Of a DNA stretch of 10,249 nucleotides, positions 1-6,169 are shown one piece after another. Positions within the stretch are counted from its first letter, which is position 1, and the number at the start of each line of letters is the position of its first letter. Below the pieces are notes generated by a model. It searched no databases. It was not told the origin of the DNA and saw nothing but the letters and a program-made list of their open reading frames with translations. A program made the position numbers and the translations under genes. Source of the DNA: Candidatus Njordarchaeota archaeon (GTDB lineage Archaea; Asgardarchaeota; Njordarchaeia; Njordarchaeales; Njordarchaeaceae); contig JAHQWF010000007.1 in assembly GCA_029856055.1 (NCBI GenBank), positions 1 to 10,249 of the forward strand. Direction: 5' to 3'.

Positions 1-30
1 ATATAAGTATACATTATTGTATACGAGGTT
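1..30 (+). promoter_or_regulatory. Promoter/operator of the vapBC operon
   Basis: Two copies of the self-palindromic hexamer GTATAC lie at 7-12 and 19-24, separated by six bases (attatt), forming a perfect inverted repeat between a possible TATA-like box (ATATAAG, 1-7) and the vapB start at 37. A GAGGT ribosome site is at 25-29, seven bases before the ATG. RHH antitoxins usually bind short palindromes over their own promoter, so autoregulation is the natural reading. If 1-7 is the real TATA box, transcription would start near 30 and exclude the GAGGT, so the true promoter may lie upstream of the window. Confidence 0.5.
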
Positions 31-36
31 AAAAAT

Positions 37-258
37 ATGTCTGAAGTATTAAGTATTAGGATTAGTAAGGAGTTGAGGGAAGCTATGAAGAAGATTGATA
101 TTGATTGGAGGAGAGAGATTGAGTCGTTTATTAAGCGGAGATTACGACATTACTTTAAGGAAAAGTATTTGAGGGACGCTAGGCTATTAAGAAGTAATAT
201 TCATAAGGCAAAAATTTCTAGTGCAGAGTTAATTAGGGAGGATAGGGATGAAAGATGA
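37..258 (+). CDS. vapB: VapB-type ribbon-helix-helix antitoxin
   Basis: This 73-residue, very basic protein is probably the antitoxin of the PIN toxin encoded next to it. Residues 4-10 (VLSIRIS) fit the DNA-contacting beta strand of a ribbon-helix-helix (CopG/MetJ-like) fold; residues 11-20 and 23-38 fit its two helices. The charged C-terminal half would wrap the toxin. The ATG has a GAGGT site seven bases upstream, and the gene overlaps the next one by 11 bases, the usual antitoxin-first order. The GTATAC inverted repeat just upstream suggests it represses its own operon. Function is inferred from fold pattern, size and neighbour; the sequence is too short to be assigned to a named VapB subfamily by eye. 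Confidence 0.8.
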   Translation: MSEVLSIRISKELREAMKKIDIDWRREIESFIKRRLRHYFKEKYLRDARLLRSNIHKAKISSAELIREDRDER

Positions 259-679
259 ATCTATAGTGCTGGATTCCTCAGTTATAGCTGCATTATTCTT
301 TCCAGAGCCTTACAGTGATTGGGCAGAAGATATTGTAAGGAATTACGATTACCTATATACAATTGATCTGGCCTACGCAGAAGTCATGAATGTTGCTTGG
401 AAGAAGATTGTAAGATTCAAACTAGATCAAAATACTATACTTACTGCTCTAGATAAAGCCCTAGGTTTCATAAGTAATGTCTGTGAAGTAATTGAAGCGA
501 AAACAATTTGGAAAAATGCTATAAAAATAGCTATAGAGACAGAAATTACTAGCTATGATGCTTTATTTCTTGCCTTATCATTAATGAAGAAGATAAAATT
601 AACCACTATAGATAAGAAACTAGCAGAGAAATTAATGAACTCAAAGTATAAAGAGATCATTATTCAACCTTTTAAATAA
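248..679 (+). CDS. vapC: VapC-type PIN-domain ribonuclease toxin
   Basis: This 143-residue protein has the length and acidic pattern of a PIN domain, a Mg2+-dependent ribonuclease that in VapC toxins cuts tRNA or rRNA. The expected acidic residues are visible: D9 in IVLDSSV, E45 in AYAEVMN, D104 in SYDALFLAL and D122 in LTTIDKKL. All four are present, so the toxin should be catalytically competent. The ATG at 248 lies inside the end of vapB and has a strong GGGAGG site (236-241) six bases upstream, within vapB, so translation is probably coupled. The RNA target cannot be read from sequence. Identification as a PIN toxin is confident; toxicity in the host is inferred. Confidence 0.9.
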   Translation: MKDESIVLDSSVIAALFFPEPYSDWAEDIVRNYDYLYTIDLAYAEVMNVAWKKIVRFKLDQNTILTALDKALGFISNVCEVIEAKTIWKNAIKIAIETEITSYDALFLALSLMKKIKLTTIDKKLAEKLMNSKYKEIIIQPFK

Positions 680-885
680 TCTTTCAATTCCTTATTAGAA
701 GAGATTAGATGGATAATAAAGTATTATTACCTTTTTTTTAAAATTTTTTCATAAAAAGAATAATATTTTAATTATAGTAAAGATTAATAATAATTAAAAG
801 CTTGATTCCTCACTTATTTGGACATAGGACTTGATGAGGGCCTGAGTTTCGAGAAATAGTCTCCCATTAAGGGAATTAAAATATG
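680..885. other. AT-rich non-coding stretch after vapC
   Basis: No open frame of convincing length is seen. It holds a T-rich run (732-749) that may end vapBC transcription, and two short stretches that look like single degenerate crenarchaeal CRISPR repeats in opposite orientation (681-708 reading on the minus strand, 857-880 on the plus strand). No regular spacing or second exact copy exists, so it is not an array. Confidence 0.35.
732..749 (+). terminator. Possible T-run terminator of vapBC
   Basis: T8 at 732-739 and T6 at 744-749, separated by AAAA, follow the vapC stop by about 55 bases. Archaeal RNA polymerase terminates at T-rich tracts without needing a hairpin, so this is a reasonable site, though the whole region is AT-rich. 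Confidence 0.4.
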
Positions 886-1348
886 ATGGTGTATAACATG
901 TCACTGATTCAGGAAGAAAAAATATAGATGAGAGGATATCCACTCTAATTAAACTAATAACATCTCTGCTTGAATCTTACTACTTATCGATGAGACCAAT
1001 AATATACGTTCTTATTAACCATGATAAGCAATATGATGTGACCAATCAATGCGTTACAGTAATAATCTACGCACCAACGCTCAGGGAAATGTTCCAGAAG
1101 ACATGGATAAGCTAGAAACAGAGCTTAGAATTATTTGGGGAATGTCAATACACTTAAAGAAAAGAAACCTAATATGGCTTGAAAAAATAGCTGAAAGGGT
1201 TATAGCACCTGGCTTCAGAGATATACTAGAGATAAAGAAGAAGAGAGATATTAAAACTCATATAGAGGTACATACATGGCACATCAATACAGAAGACTTC
1301 ATAGAGGAATTAGAAGGGTACTTAGGTAAGCTAAGTAATGACCAATAA
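886..1348 (+). pseudogene. Frame-broken gene of unknown function, about 155 codons
   Basis: Coding-like sequence continues across three frames. An ATG at 886 opens 13 codons (ending QEEKI) to a stop at 925. A second frame is open from about 897 to the stop at 1113-1115 and carries protein-like sequence (for example SMRPIIYVLINHD and VTVIIYAPTLREMF). The third frame, open from 1037 to the TAA at 1346-1348, continues with ELRIIWGMSIHLKK and ends GKLSNDQ. Both junctions (near 919-927 and 1100-1113) need a shift of -1. The 99-codon ORF starting at the ATG at 1049 has an unconvincing N-terminus, because its first 20 or so codons overlap the better-looking other frame. I do not recognise the family. 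Either it is a decayed gene or the window holds two single-base sequence errors. No slippery heptamer is evident at either junction, so programmed recoding is unlikely. Confidence 0.55.
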
Positions 1349-1385
1349 CTAAGATGCTCTACCTAGCTTTAATGCTATCTCTATA

Positions 1386-1399
1386 ATTGGCTTACCAAT
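1386..1399. repeat. Small hairpin between the broken gene and the nuclease-like gene
   Basis: ATTGG (1386-1390) and CCAAT (1395-1399) form a five-pair stem with a four-base loop, slightly extended by flanking A/T. It sits about 40 bases after the stop of the broken gene. It may be an RNA end signal or chance. Confidence 0.2.
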
Positions 1400-1412
1400 A
1401 ATTGAATATGAT

Positions 1413-1470
1413 TATTTAAATAGCTAACTATATAGGTATTATGAATTAAAAATTAATTTCGGGAGCATAA
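1413..1470 (+). promoter_or_regulatory. Likely promoter and ribosome site of the PD-(D/E)XK protein
   Basis: A TATA-like box (TATTTAAATAG) begins near 1414, about 50 bases before the ATG at 1473, which would give a leader of about 30 bases. GGGAG at 1461-1465 lies seven bases before the ATG and fixes that start. Confidence 0.4.
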
Positions 1471-1472
1471 CA

Positions 1473-2189
1473 ATGGCTTTAGAGAAGCTTAAGAAAGATA
1501 TCCTGCATCTAATAAGGACAGATGAGGATTTCAAGCTCGCCCTAATAGGAGCACTATCAACTGGACTAGTGACGAGAGAGGAAACAAATAGAATACTGAA
1601 AGAAATAGAGAAACTACGGAATGACTTTAACAAGTATATAGAGATAATAGAGAAGAGAACAAGTGCCTTTGAAAAGCGGATGGAGGCGTTTGAGAGGCGG
1701 ATGGAGGAGATGCGTGAGGACTTCAACAAGCGGATGGAGGCGTTTGAGAGGCGGATGGAGGAGATGCGTGAGGACTTCAACAAGCGGATGGAGGCGTTTG
1801 ATATAAAGTTATCTTCGCTAGGCGCGCGTTGGGGTATCATGAGTGAGAGTGCCATTCGTAATGCGTTGAAGGAGTTACTTAGCGAGAAATTCGGAGTTAA
1901 GGTTTCGAGGTGGGAGAGGTTTGACGAGGACGGGATTGTTTTTGGTAAGCCTAGTGTTATTGATGTTGACTTAGTTATAAAAAATAAGGAGCATATTCTA
2001 GTCGAGATAAAATCACATATCCGGAAGAGTGATGTGGCAGAATTGCTTAGGATAAGTGAGTTGTATGAGAAAGAGGAAGGTGTGAAACCAAGCTTAATGA
2101 TTATCTCGCCTTTCGTGGAAGAGAAAGCTAAGGAATTTGCTGAGCTAAATGGGGTAAAAATATATACTGTTAAAGACATAATGCAATAG
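1473..2189 (+). CDS. Coiled-coil PD-(D/E)XK nuclease-like protein (DUF3782-like)
   Basis: This 238-residue soluble protein has a helical N-terminus (1-45), a long charged coiled coil (about 45-112) and a C-terminal domain with a PD-(D/E)XK nuclease core. The core reads IDVDLVI (D164/D166), then ILVEIK (E178, K180), with E125 in MSESAIRNAL as a possible helix-1 acid. This arrangement matches a DUF3782-type family that is often multi-copy in Thermoproteota; the family name is from memory. All core residues are present, so metal-dependent nuclease activity is possible, but substrate and role are unknown. The coiled coil contains 2.4 exact copies of an 18-residue unit, suggesting recent expansion. 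From about 1676 onward codon choice shifts (CGG, GCG and GTT more common than in the first third), hinting at a mosaic origin. GGGAG at 1461-1465 supports the ATG. It is probably monocistronic, convergent with the regulator gene downstream. Confidence 0.8.
   Translation: MALEKLKKDILHLIRTDEDFKLALIGALSTGLVTREETNRILKEIEKLRNDFNKYIEIIEKRTSAFEKRMEAFERRMEEMREDFNKRMEAFERRMEEMREDFNKRMEAFDIKLSSLGARWGIMSESAIRNALKELLSEKFGVKVSRWERFDEDGIVFGKPSVIDVDLVIKNKEHILVEIKSHIRKSDVAELLRISELYEKEEGVKPSLMIISPFVEEKAKEFAELNGVKIYTVKDIMQ
1674..1801 (+). repeat. 54-base in-frame tandem repeat, about 2.4 copies
   Basis: Two full copies (1674-1727, 1728-1781) and a 20-base partial copy (1782-1801) look identical base for base. 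Each encodes an 18-residue unit beginning KRMEAFERRMEE and ending REDFN. Within each unit, the motif RRME(A/E) recurs, so the array is itself built from older coiled-coil repeats. Identity at every base, including third codon positions, implies recent duplication or ongoing slippage. Confidence 0.9.
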
Positions 2190-2255
2190 TTTACTTGGTG
2201 AAAGGAAATAAAATTTTCCCAATAAAAACAAGCAAATTCTAGGAAAAACATATCT

Positions 2256-2594
2256 TTAGTTTGAATTTTGCTCCTTTATTAAAAATTCCAATACCTCTTT
2301 GAAATTTTTCATGAAAGTCCTAAGTTCTTGAGCACCCTCATTAGTTATTTTAATAATTGTTGCTGGTCTTAGATTAACGAACCCTTTTATTATCTCTATG
2401 TACCCTTCTGTCTCTAATTTTTTTAGGTTGCTTGATAGGTTTCCTGGTGTGAGATTAAGTATTTTCTGGAGCTCTGTGAATTTCATTTTTGTTTGAAGAT
2501 ATAGTAATATCATTATTGCTAATCTTGTTGGTGAACCTAGTGTCTTGTTTGTTTTTGATAGTTCTGCAATCTTTTTTAGGGCTTCTGTATCCAT
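2256..2594 (-). CDS. Winged-helix (ArsR/MarR-like) transcriptional regulator
   Basis: This 112-residue protein matches a small winged-helix DNA-binding domain. LGSPTRLAIMILLYL (19-33) is the typical first helix. FTELQKILNLTPGNLSSNLKKLETEGYI (39-66) is the helix-turn-helix with recognition helix, followed by a wing (67-85, including a basic FVNLRPATIIKIT) and a C-terminal helix likely to dimerise. It fits the single-domain winged-helix group (PF13601-like) often paired with membrane proteins or ABC exporters in archaea. Its ATG overlaps the end of the membrane-protein gene by 19 bases, with a GGGA ribosome site inside that gene, so the two are cotranscribed. It probably controls its own operon and the divergent ABC operon; the signal is unknown. 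No metal-binding cysteines are present. Confidence 0.82.
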   Translation of the reverse strand: MDTEALKKIAELSKTNKTLGSPTRLAIMILLYLQTKMKFTELQKILNLTPGNLSSNLKKLETEGYIEIIKGFVNLRPATIIKITNEGAQELRTFMKNFKEVLEFLIKEQNSN

Positions 2595-3262
2595 GTACTC
2601 TTCCCTTTTACTAGGATACTGCTAGCACTTATGATTAAGTAAAGTCCAAATAAATAAGTTCCTATCAAGCCAAAGATCAGAACTATGAACCAACCGTATT
2701 CCGGGTATAATGGTATTAGAAGTGAGCCTAAAAAGAGTATTACGCCGAAAATTAAGTACTCTTTACTAACTTTACCTGGATACTCAGAGGTTTTATATGA
2801 TTGCCAGTAGTTCCATACTTGGATGCATCCAATATATATCTCTGTTGATAATGGCGCGAAATAGCTTGGAAGAATATCTACAATAGAATGTAAAAACATT
2901 ATAACGTAAATAGTAGAAAGCATAATAAATAAGTAGATCGATGTTCTCTTCTTAGTTTCTCTATCACCCTTTTTTCTGGTCATGTATATTGACGGAATGG
3001 TGAATAATTGTTTTGAAAGAATAAAAATTATACCGAAGATGAAGAGCCAAAGAATAATGTACCCAAACAAAATCCAGTACGTCGGCAAAGCTTCACTAAT
3101 AAAATTAAGCATTAAAAGTAAGGCAACACTAACAGAAGCTGATATACCGATATAGAAGCTTCCAACCCCGCGCCTAATGAGGTAATAGTAGTAAACATCT
3201 ATTATATCCGCTATCTCAAGGATTTTTCTGGCTCTTTGTATATCTTCATCAATCATATGCAT
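2576..3262 (-). CDS. Polytopic membrane protein of unknown function
   Basis: This 228-residue protein has about five hydrophobic segments, roughly at 36-57, 62-83, 108-128, 168-186 and 190-213, with a charged cytoplasmic-looking loop near 95-107 (TRKKGDRETKKR) and a charged N-terminus. I do not recognise a named family. Its place upstream of, and overlapping, a winged-helix regulator and divergent from an ABC-2 exporter suggests it belongs to the same system, as sensor, accessory membrane subunit or immunity-like protein. The start may be the ATG at 3262 or the one two codons on (3256); no strong ribosome site separates them. A TATA-like box at 3297-3304 would give a leader of only about 10-15 bases. 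Confidence 0.75.
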   Translation of the reverse strand: MHMIDEDIQRARKILEIADIIDVYYYYLIRRGVGSFYIGISASVSVALLLMLNFISEALPTYWILFGYIILWLFIFGIIFILSKQLFTIPSIYMTRKKGDRETKKRTSIYLFIMLSTIYVIMFLHSIVDILPSYFAPLSTEIYIGCIQVWNYWQSYKTSEYPGKVSKEYLIFGVILFLGSLLIPLYPEYGWFIVLIFGLIGTYLFGLYLIISASSILVKGKSTWIQKP

Positions 3263-3296
3263 TACCCAAAGATATTATCGAATGCACATATTTTTA

Positions 3297-3304
3297 ATTT
3301 TATA
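3297..3304 (-). promoter_or_regulatory. TATA-like box for the membrane protein/regulator operon
   Basis: On the minus strand this reads TATAAAAT, about 35-40 bases before the ATG at 3262, placing the transcript start near 3274. It sits in the 132-base divergent promoter shared with the ABC operon. Confidence 0.45.
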
Positions 3305-3319
3305 GATACTTTGAATCTC

Positions 3320-3346
3320 AAATTTCTTTGAAACATAGAGAAATTT
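3320..3346. promoter_or_regulatory. Inverted repeat, candidate operator in the divergent promoter
   Basis: AAATTTCT (3320-3327) and AGAAATTT (3339-3346) form a perfect 8-base inverted repeat with an 11-base spacer. It lies between the two opposed TATA-like boxes and abuts the upstream (BRE) side of the ABC operon's TATA box. A dimeric winged-helix protein such as the one encoded at 2256-2594 would bind such a site. Low complexity makes chance occurrence possible. Confidence 0.4.
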
Positions 3347-3351
3347 CATTC

Positions 3352-3360
3352 TTTATAATT
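3352..3360 (+). promoter_or_regulatory. TATA-like box of the ABC exporter operon
   Basis: TTTATAATT centred near 3356 would place the transcript start near 3382, about 13 bases before the ATG at 3395. That is just enough to include the GGTGAT ribosome site at 3385-3390. Confidence 0.45.
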
Positions 3361-3394
3361 TCTACTAGACCTTAGGTATTATTAGGTGATTTCA

Positions 3395-4339
3395 ATGGAA
3401 GTAGCTATCAGTGTTAGAAATGTTTCAAAAGTTTACAGTAATAATATTAGGGCTCTATCTAAGGTTAGTTTTGATGTTTATAAGAGTGAGATCTTTACTC
3501 TCTTGGGCCCCAATGGGGCTGGAAAGACAACATTAATAAGAATTATTATTGGTCAATTAGAGCCTTCTGAGGGAGAAGTATATGTATTAGGAGTAAGTGG
3601 AAGGGATTTTCTCAAGTCTGATGTCAGGTTGAAAGTGAGTTATGTTCCTCAAGAAAATATTATTTGGCGAAATCTAACTGTAGAAGAGAATTTATACTTG
3701 ATTGGTTCTATGTACAAAATTCCTAGAAGGGTTCTGAAGGAAAAAGTTAAGGAGCTTTTAATTGATTTTGAATTATTCGAGGTTAGGAAGAGACTGGCTC
3801 ATAAGCTTTCTGGCGGTATGGAAAGGAAGTTATCAATAGCAATGGCATTAATAAATGACCCAGAAATTCTTATATTAGATGAACCAACTGCGGGTCTTGA
3901 TCCCAGAGCAAGAGCATCGATGATCGCTTCAATTGAGAAGCTTAAGAAATTAGGCAAAACAATACTATTAACAACCCATATAGTCGAGGAAGCCGAAAGG
4001 CTCTCTGATAGAGTAGCAATAATTAACTATGGAAAGATAATAGATATCGATGCTCCAAGTAATCTAAAGACTAAAACATGCGGTATTGAAGTATTAGAGC
4101 TTCTTTTCAAGGAATTAAATAATGAGATTTTAAGCAAAGTTACATCTACAATTCATGAGAAAAATATTGCGAGAGCTGGCGATAAAATCGTTATTAAGGA
4201 GAATAATTTTAACGAAGTTATAGAAAATATAAGATCCAACGAATATTTAAGCTCGAAAATACTAGCTCTATCCGTCAGGAAATCGAACCTTGAGGACGCC
4301 TTCTTATTTTTGACAGGTCGTTTCTTGAGGGGTGAATGA
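3395..4339 (+). CDS. ABC transporter ATP-binding protein (DrrA-like, ABC-2 type)
   Basis: This 314-residue ATPase energises an ABC-2 type exporter together with the permease that follows. All motifs are intact: Walker A GPNGAGKTT (38-46), Q-loop Q86, signature LSGGMERK (138-145), Walker B ILILDE (158-163), D-loop AGLD (166-169) and H-loop H195. The C-terminal extension ends in SNLEDAFLFLTGR, the hallmark of the daunorubicin-resistance (DrrA/CcmA-like) group, whose members export drugs, lipids or surface polymers. I chose the ATG at 3395 over an in-frame GTG at 3386 because GGTGAT (3385-3390) is a good ribosome site five bases before it, and that GTG lies inside the site. The substrate cannot be predicted. 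Likely controlled by the divergent winged-helix regulator. Confidence 0.95.
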   Translation: MEVAISVRNVSKVYSNNIRALSKVSFDVYKSEIFTLLGPNGAGKTTLIRIIIGQLEPSEGEVYVLGVSGRDFLKSDVRLKVSYVPQENIIWRNLTVEENLYLIGSMYKIPRRVLKEKVKELLIDFELFEVRKRLAHKLSGGMERKLSIAMALINDPEILILDEPTAGLDPRARASMIASIEKLKKLGKTILLTTHIVEEAERLSDRVAIINYGKIIDIDAPSNLKTKTCGIEVLELLFKELNNEILSKVTSTIHEKNIARAGDKIVIKENNFNEVIENIRSNEYLSSKILALSVRKSNLEDAFLFLTGRFLRGE

Positions 4340-4341
4340 TA

Positions 4342-5769
4342 ATGGCTATCTTAAGAATAATGATATCTAAATTCAAGAGCGCAATTAGATCAAAGGAGCT
4401 TTATGTATATATTATTGGTTTTCCGCTAATTTTTATGCTAATTTACGGTAGCTTCGCATGGGCATTATACTCTGAGATACAACCAATAACAATCGGCTAC
4501 TTAAACATGGACAAGGAGTGCTCATACAAAATTGGTAACTCTACATACCACATTAATTATGGAGAAGACTTCTATAGATACCTAAAAGAGTTAAGGTATG
4601 AAGAAACTAATGTAAATGTCTTTAAAATAGTTAATGTAAGCAGTAGAGAGGAAGCGGAATCTAGAGTTGGGAGATTAGAGATAGCGGCTGCCATTCAAGT
4701 CCCCATCGGCTTCTCTAACAATCTAACACGTGCTTTAGAATCCTTCACATATTATTCTCTCGCAGGAATATTAAACTCGCGCGCACAAGAGGCTTATGAA
4801 AATGGGAATTATGAGGAAGCGAACAAATATTGGAGCGCATTAGCTGAGTTATCAGAATTTGCTAATGCTAGTTTTTCGATTAGGATCAATCTTATAGGAG
4901 ATCCAACGTACTCTAAAGCTATGCAAGCATATGAGCTATGCTGGAAATACCTAGTATCATATGTTATCAGTAAATCAAAATCATTCACTAATCTCTACGC
5001 TGAATACTTATCTAAGAAATATAACATTTCGATAGAGTTTTCTAATGAGACTTTATCATTAAGCATAGAGCAGTCGTTTCAAGTTGCGTTCCATAGAATA
5101 GGTGGGGGTGGTTTAAAAGAAAGCTTTACGAAAATGTATTTCGCTATTCTTGTTCCTGGTCAAATAATTCAAAGCGTAATGATGTCCGGTGTATCTGTAA
5201 TATCTATGATTTATGTGGAGATAGAGAGGAGACTGATAGAGAGAATCAAGCTTACGAAAGTTAGTTCACCTGAATATATAGGCGGAGTACTTTTGTCTTG
5301 GGGGGTAGTTGCCTTATTTCAATCCACAATATTGCTCTTATCAGCAATAGCGTTAGGCTATGTTACCTTAACTGCAGATATCACTTATTACTTCTTATCT
5401 ATAGTAGTTATTGTCACAGCCGGTATATTAACTGCTAGTTTTAGTCTAACTGTGGCATCTTTTGTTAGAAGCGAGATCTCTAATGCAATAATAATGATAA
5501 TGCTAATTACCCTCTCCCTGATAATAGCTGGTTATTTCCCAATACCAAACCCAATTATAGGCGAGTTATTTGGTGTCAAGTTCGCTGCATTAGATATCGC
5601 ACCTTGGAGGAGAGCCATAATAGCTCTAAGAAAATTACTTATGTTAACGAGTATCTATACACCTATCGACGTGCTACCAGATTTACTCATATTGTTTCTA
5701 TGGACAATTATATATACAATAATATCATTTATAACCTTCTCATTAATGATCCTTAAGAAACGAGAATAA
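4342..5769 (+). CDS. ABC-2 type transporter permease
   Basis: This 475-residue membrane protein is the channel partner of the preceding ATPase. It has an N-terminal membrane helix (about 20-43), a large outside domain (about 45-260), then about five helices (266-290, 315-340, 346-372, 380-400, 447-470). This is the ABC2_membrane_3-type layout. The outside domain carries all six N-x-S/T sequons in the protein, at N66, N98, N127, N175, N228 and N235, consistent with archaeal N-glycosylation. I chose the ATG at 4342 because GAGGGGTGA (4327-4335) then sits six bases upstream. An alternative ATG at 4336 would overlap the ATPase stop but have no spacer to the ribosome site. The two genes are tightly coupled. 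The exported substrate is unknown. Confidence 0.9.
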   Translation: MAILRIMISKFKSAIRSKELYVYIIGFPLIFMLIYGSFAWALYSEIQPITIGYLNMDKECSYKIGNSTYHINYGEDFYRYLKELRYEETNVNVFKIVNVSSREEAESRVGRLEIAAAIQVPIGFSNNLTRALESFTYYSLAGILNSRAQEAYENGNYEEANKYWSALAELSEFANASFSIRINLIGDPTYSKAMQAYELCWKYLVSYVISKSKSFTNLYAEYLSKKYNISIEFSNETLSLSIEQSFQVAFHRIGGGGLKESFTKMYFAILVPGQIIQSVMMSGVSVISMIYVEIERRLIERIKLTKVSSPEYIGGVLLSWGVVALFQSTILLLSAIALGYVTLTADITYYFLSIVVIVTAGILTASFSLTVASFVRSEISNAIIMIMLITLSLIIAGYFPIPNPIIGELFGVKFAALDIAPWRRAIIALRKLLMLTSIYTPIDVLPDLLILFLWTIIYTIISFITFSLMILKKRE

Positions 5770-5772
5770 ACC

Positions 5773-5800
5773 AATAATCTCTATTTTTAAAATAATAGAT
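5773..5800 (+). terminator. Possible terminator of the ABC operon
   Basis: Just after the permease stop, AATCT (5776-5780) and AGATT (5797-5801) can pair around an AT-rich imperfect stem that includes a T5 run (5784-5788). The position suits transcript ending, but the stem is weak. Confidence 0.3.
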
Positions 5801-5880
5801 TGTGATGATACAGACACATCTAATTTTCTGAACTATGCTTATCTCCCTTTATGAGTATATATGCAGATTAGAAAAAGTTT

Positions 5881-5969
5881 TCTGATGTGGAAATCTATTT
5901 TTGAGATGATTAGAACTGCAATAGGGCCATGAGAGATATCATATTTTTCACAAAAATAGTTACATCAGA
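5881..5969. repeat. Long imperfect inverted repeat (candidate MITE remnant or structured RNA)
   Basis: The left arm (5881-5903) begins TCTGATGT and ends CTATTTTTG. The right arm (5951-5969) is CAAAAATAG followed by TTACATCAGA, the reverse complement apart from a four-base length difference in the middle. The arms flank 47 bases that can extend pairing (ATGAT 5906-5910 with ATCAT 5938-5942). An ACA trinucleotide (5962-5964) starts two bases after the inner stem. Only one copy is in the window. Confidence 0.5.
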
Positions 5970-6159
5970 TCTTAGAAGGGATAATTTTATGTGTAGACAT
6001 AACTTGAGGCATTTTAAAAAATCTTAATAAATATGAAAGCATTAACGAACAGGGAATTATTTTTTAGTAATCTCACGGATTGTAAATACTCTTCAAGCGC
6101 TAAATTTTAATTAATTCTTATTTTCAAAAAGTAATGTGGATCCTACAATGATTCGTTAA

Positions 6160-6169
6160 GAGGATTATT
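6160..6169 (+). promoter_or_regulatory. Ribosome site deciding a TTG start
   Basis: GAGG at 6160-6163 lies six bases before the TTG at 6170. An in-frame TGA at 6149-6151 closes the frame upstream, and no in-frame ATG occurs between them. The ATGs at 6148 and 6174 are out of frame. Confidence 0.55.

Larger units (their letters stand above)
5770..6169. other. 400-base gene-free stretch with a structured core
   Basis: No credible coding frame was seen on either strand; stops are frequent. It holds the weak terminator after the permease, an 89-base inverted-repeat element (5881-5969), and a T/A-rich candidate promoter for the next gene (ATTTTAATTAA near 6104-6114). The middle part (5970-6100) shows nothing else recognisable. 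Confidence 0.5.

Noticed and set aside
884..930. C/D-box-like motif (ATGATGG followed by CTGA)
   Set aside because: The C box is imperfect, the C' and D boxes are not convincing, and the segment fits better as the start of the broken gene.
1100..1115. Programmed -1 frameshifting in the 886-1348 gene
   Set aside because: The shift direction fits, but there is no X-XXY-YYZ slippery heptamer, and a second -1 step is needed elsewhere in the same gene, so decay or sequence error is simpler.
1439..2251. A 270-codon open frame on the minus strand
   Set aside because: It is antisense to the PD-(D/E)XK coiled-coil gene. Its serine/leucine-rich translation is what the complement of a charged repeat gives, with no recognisable domain and no ribosome site.
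5802..5831. C/D-box guide RNA candidate (GTGATGA at 5802, CTGA at 5828)
   Set aside because: The spacing between boxes is 19 bases, longer than usual for archaeal C/D RNAs, and no second box pair follows at the expected distance.
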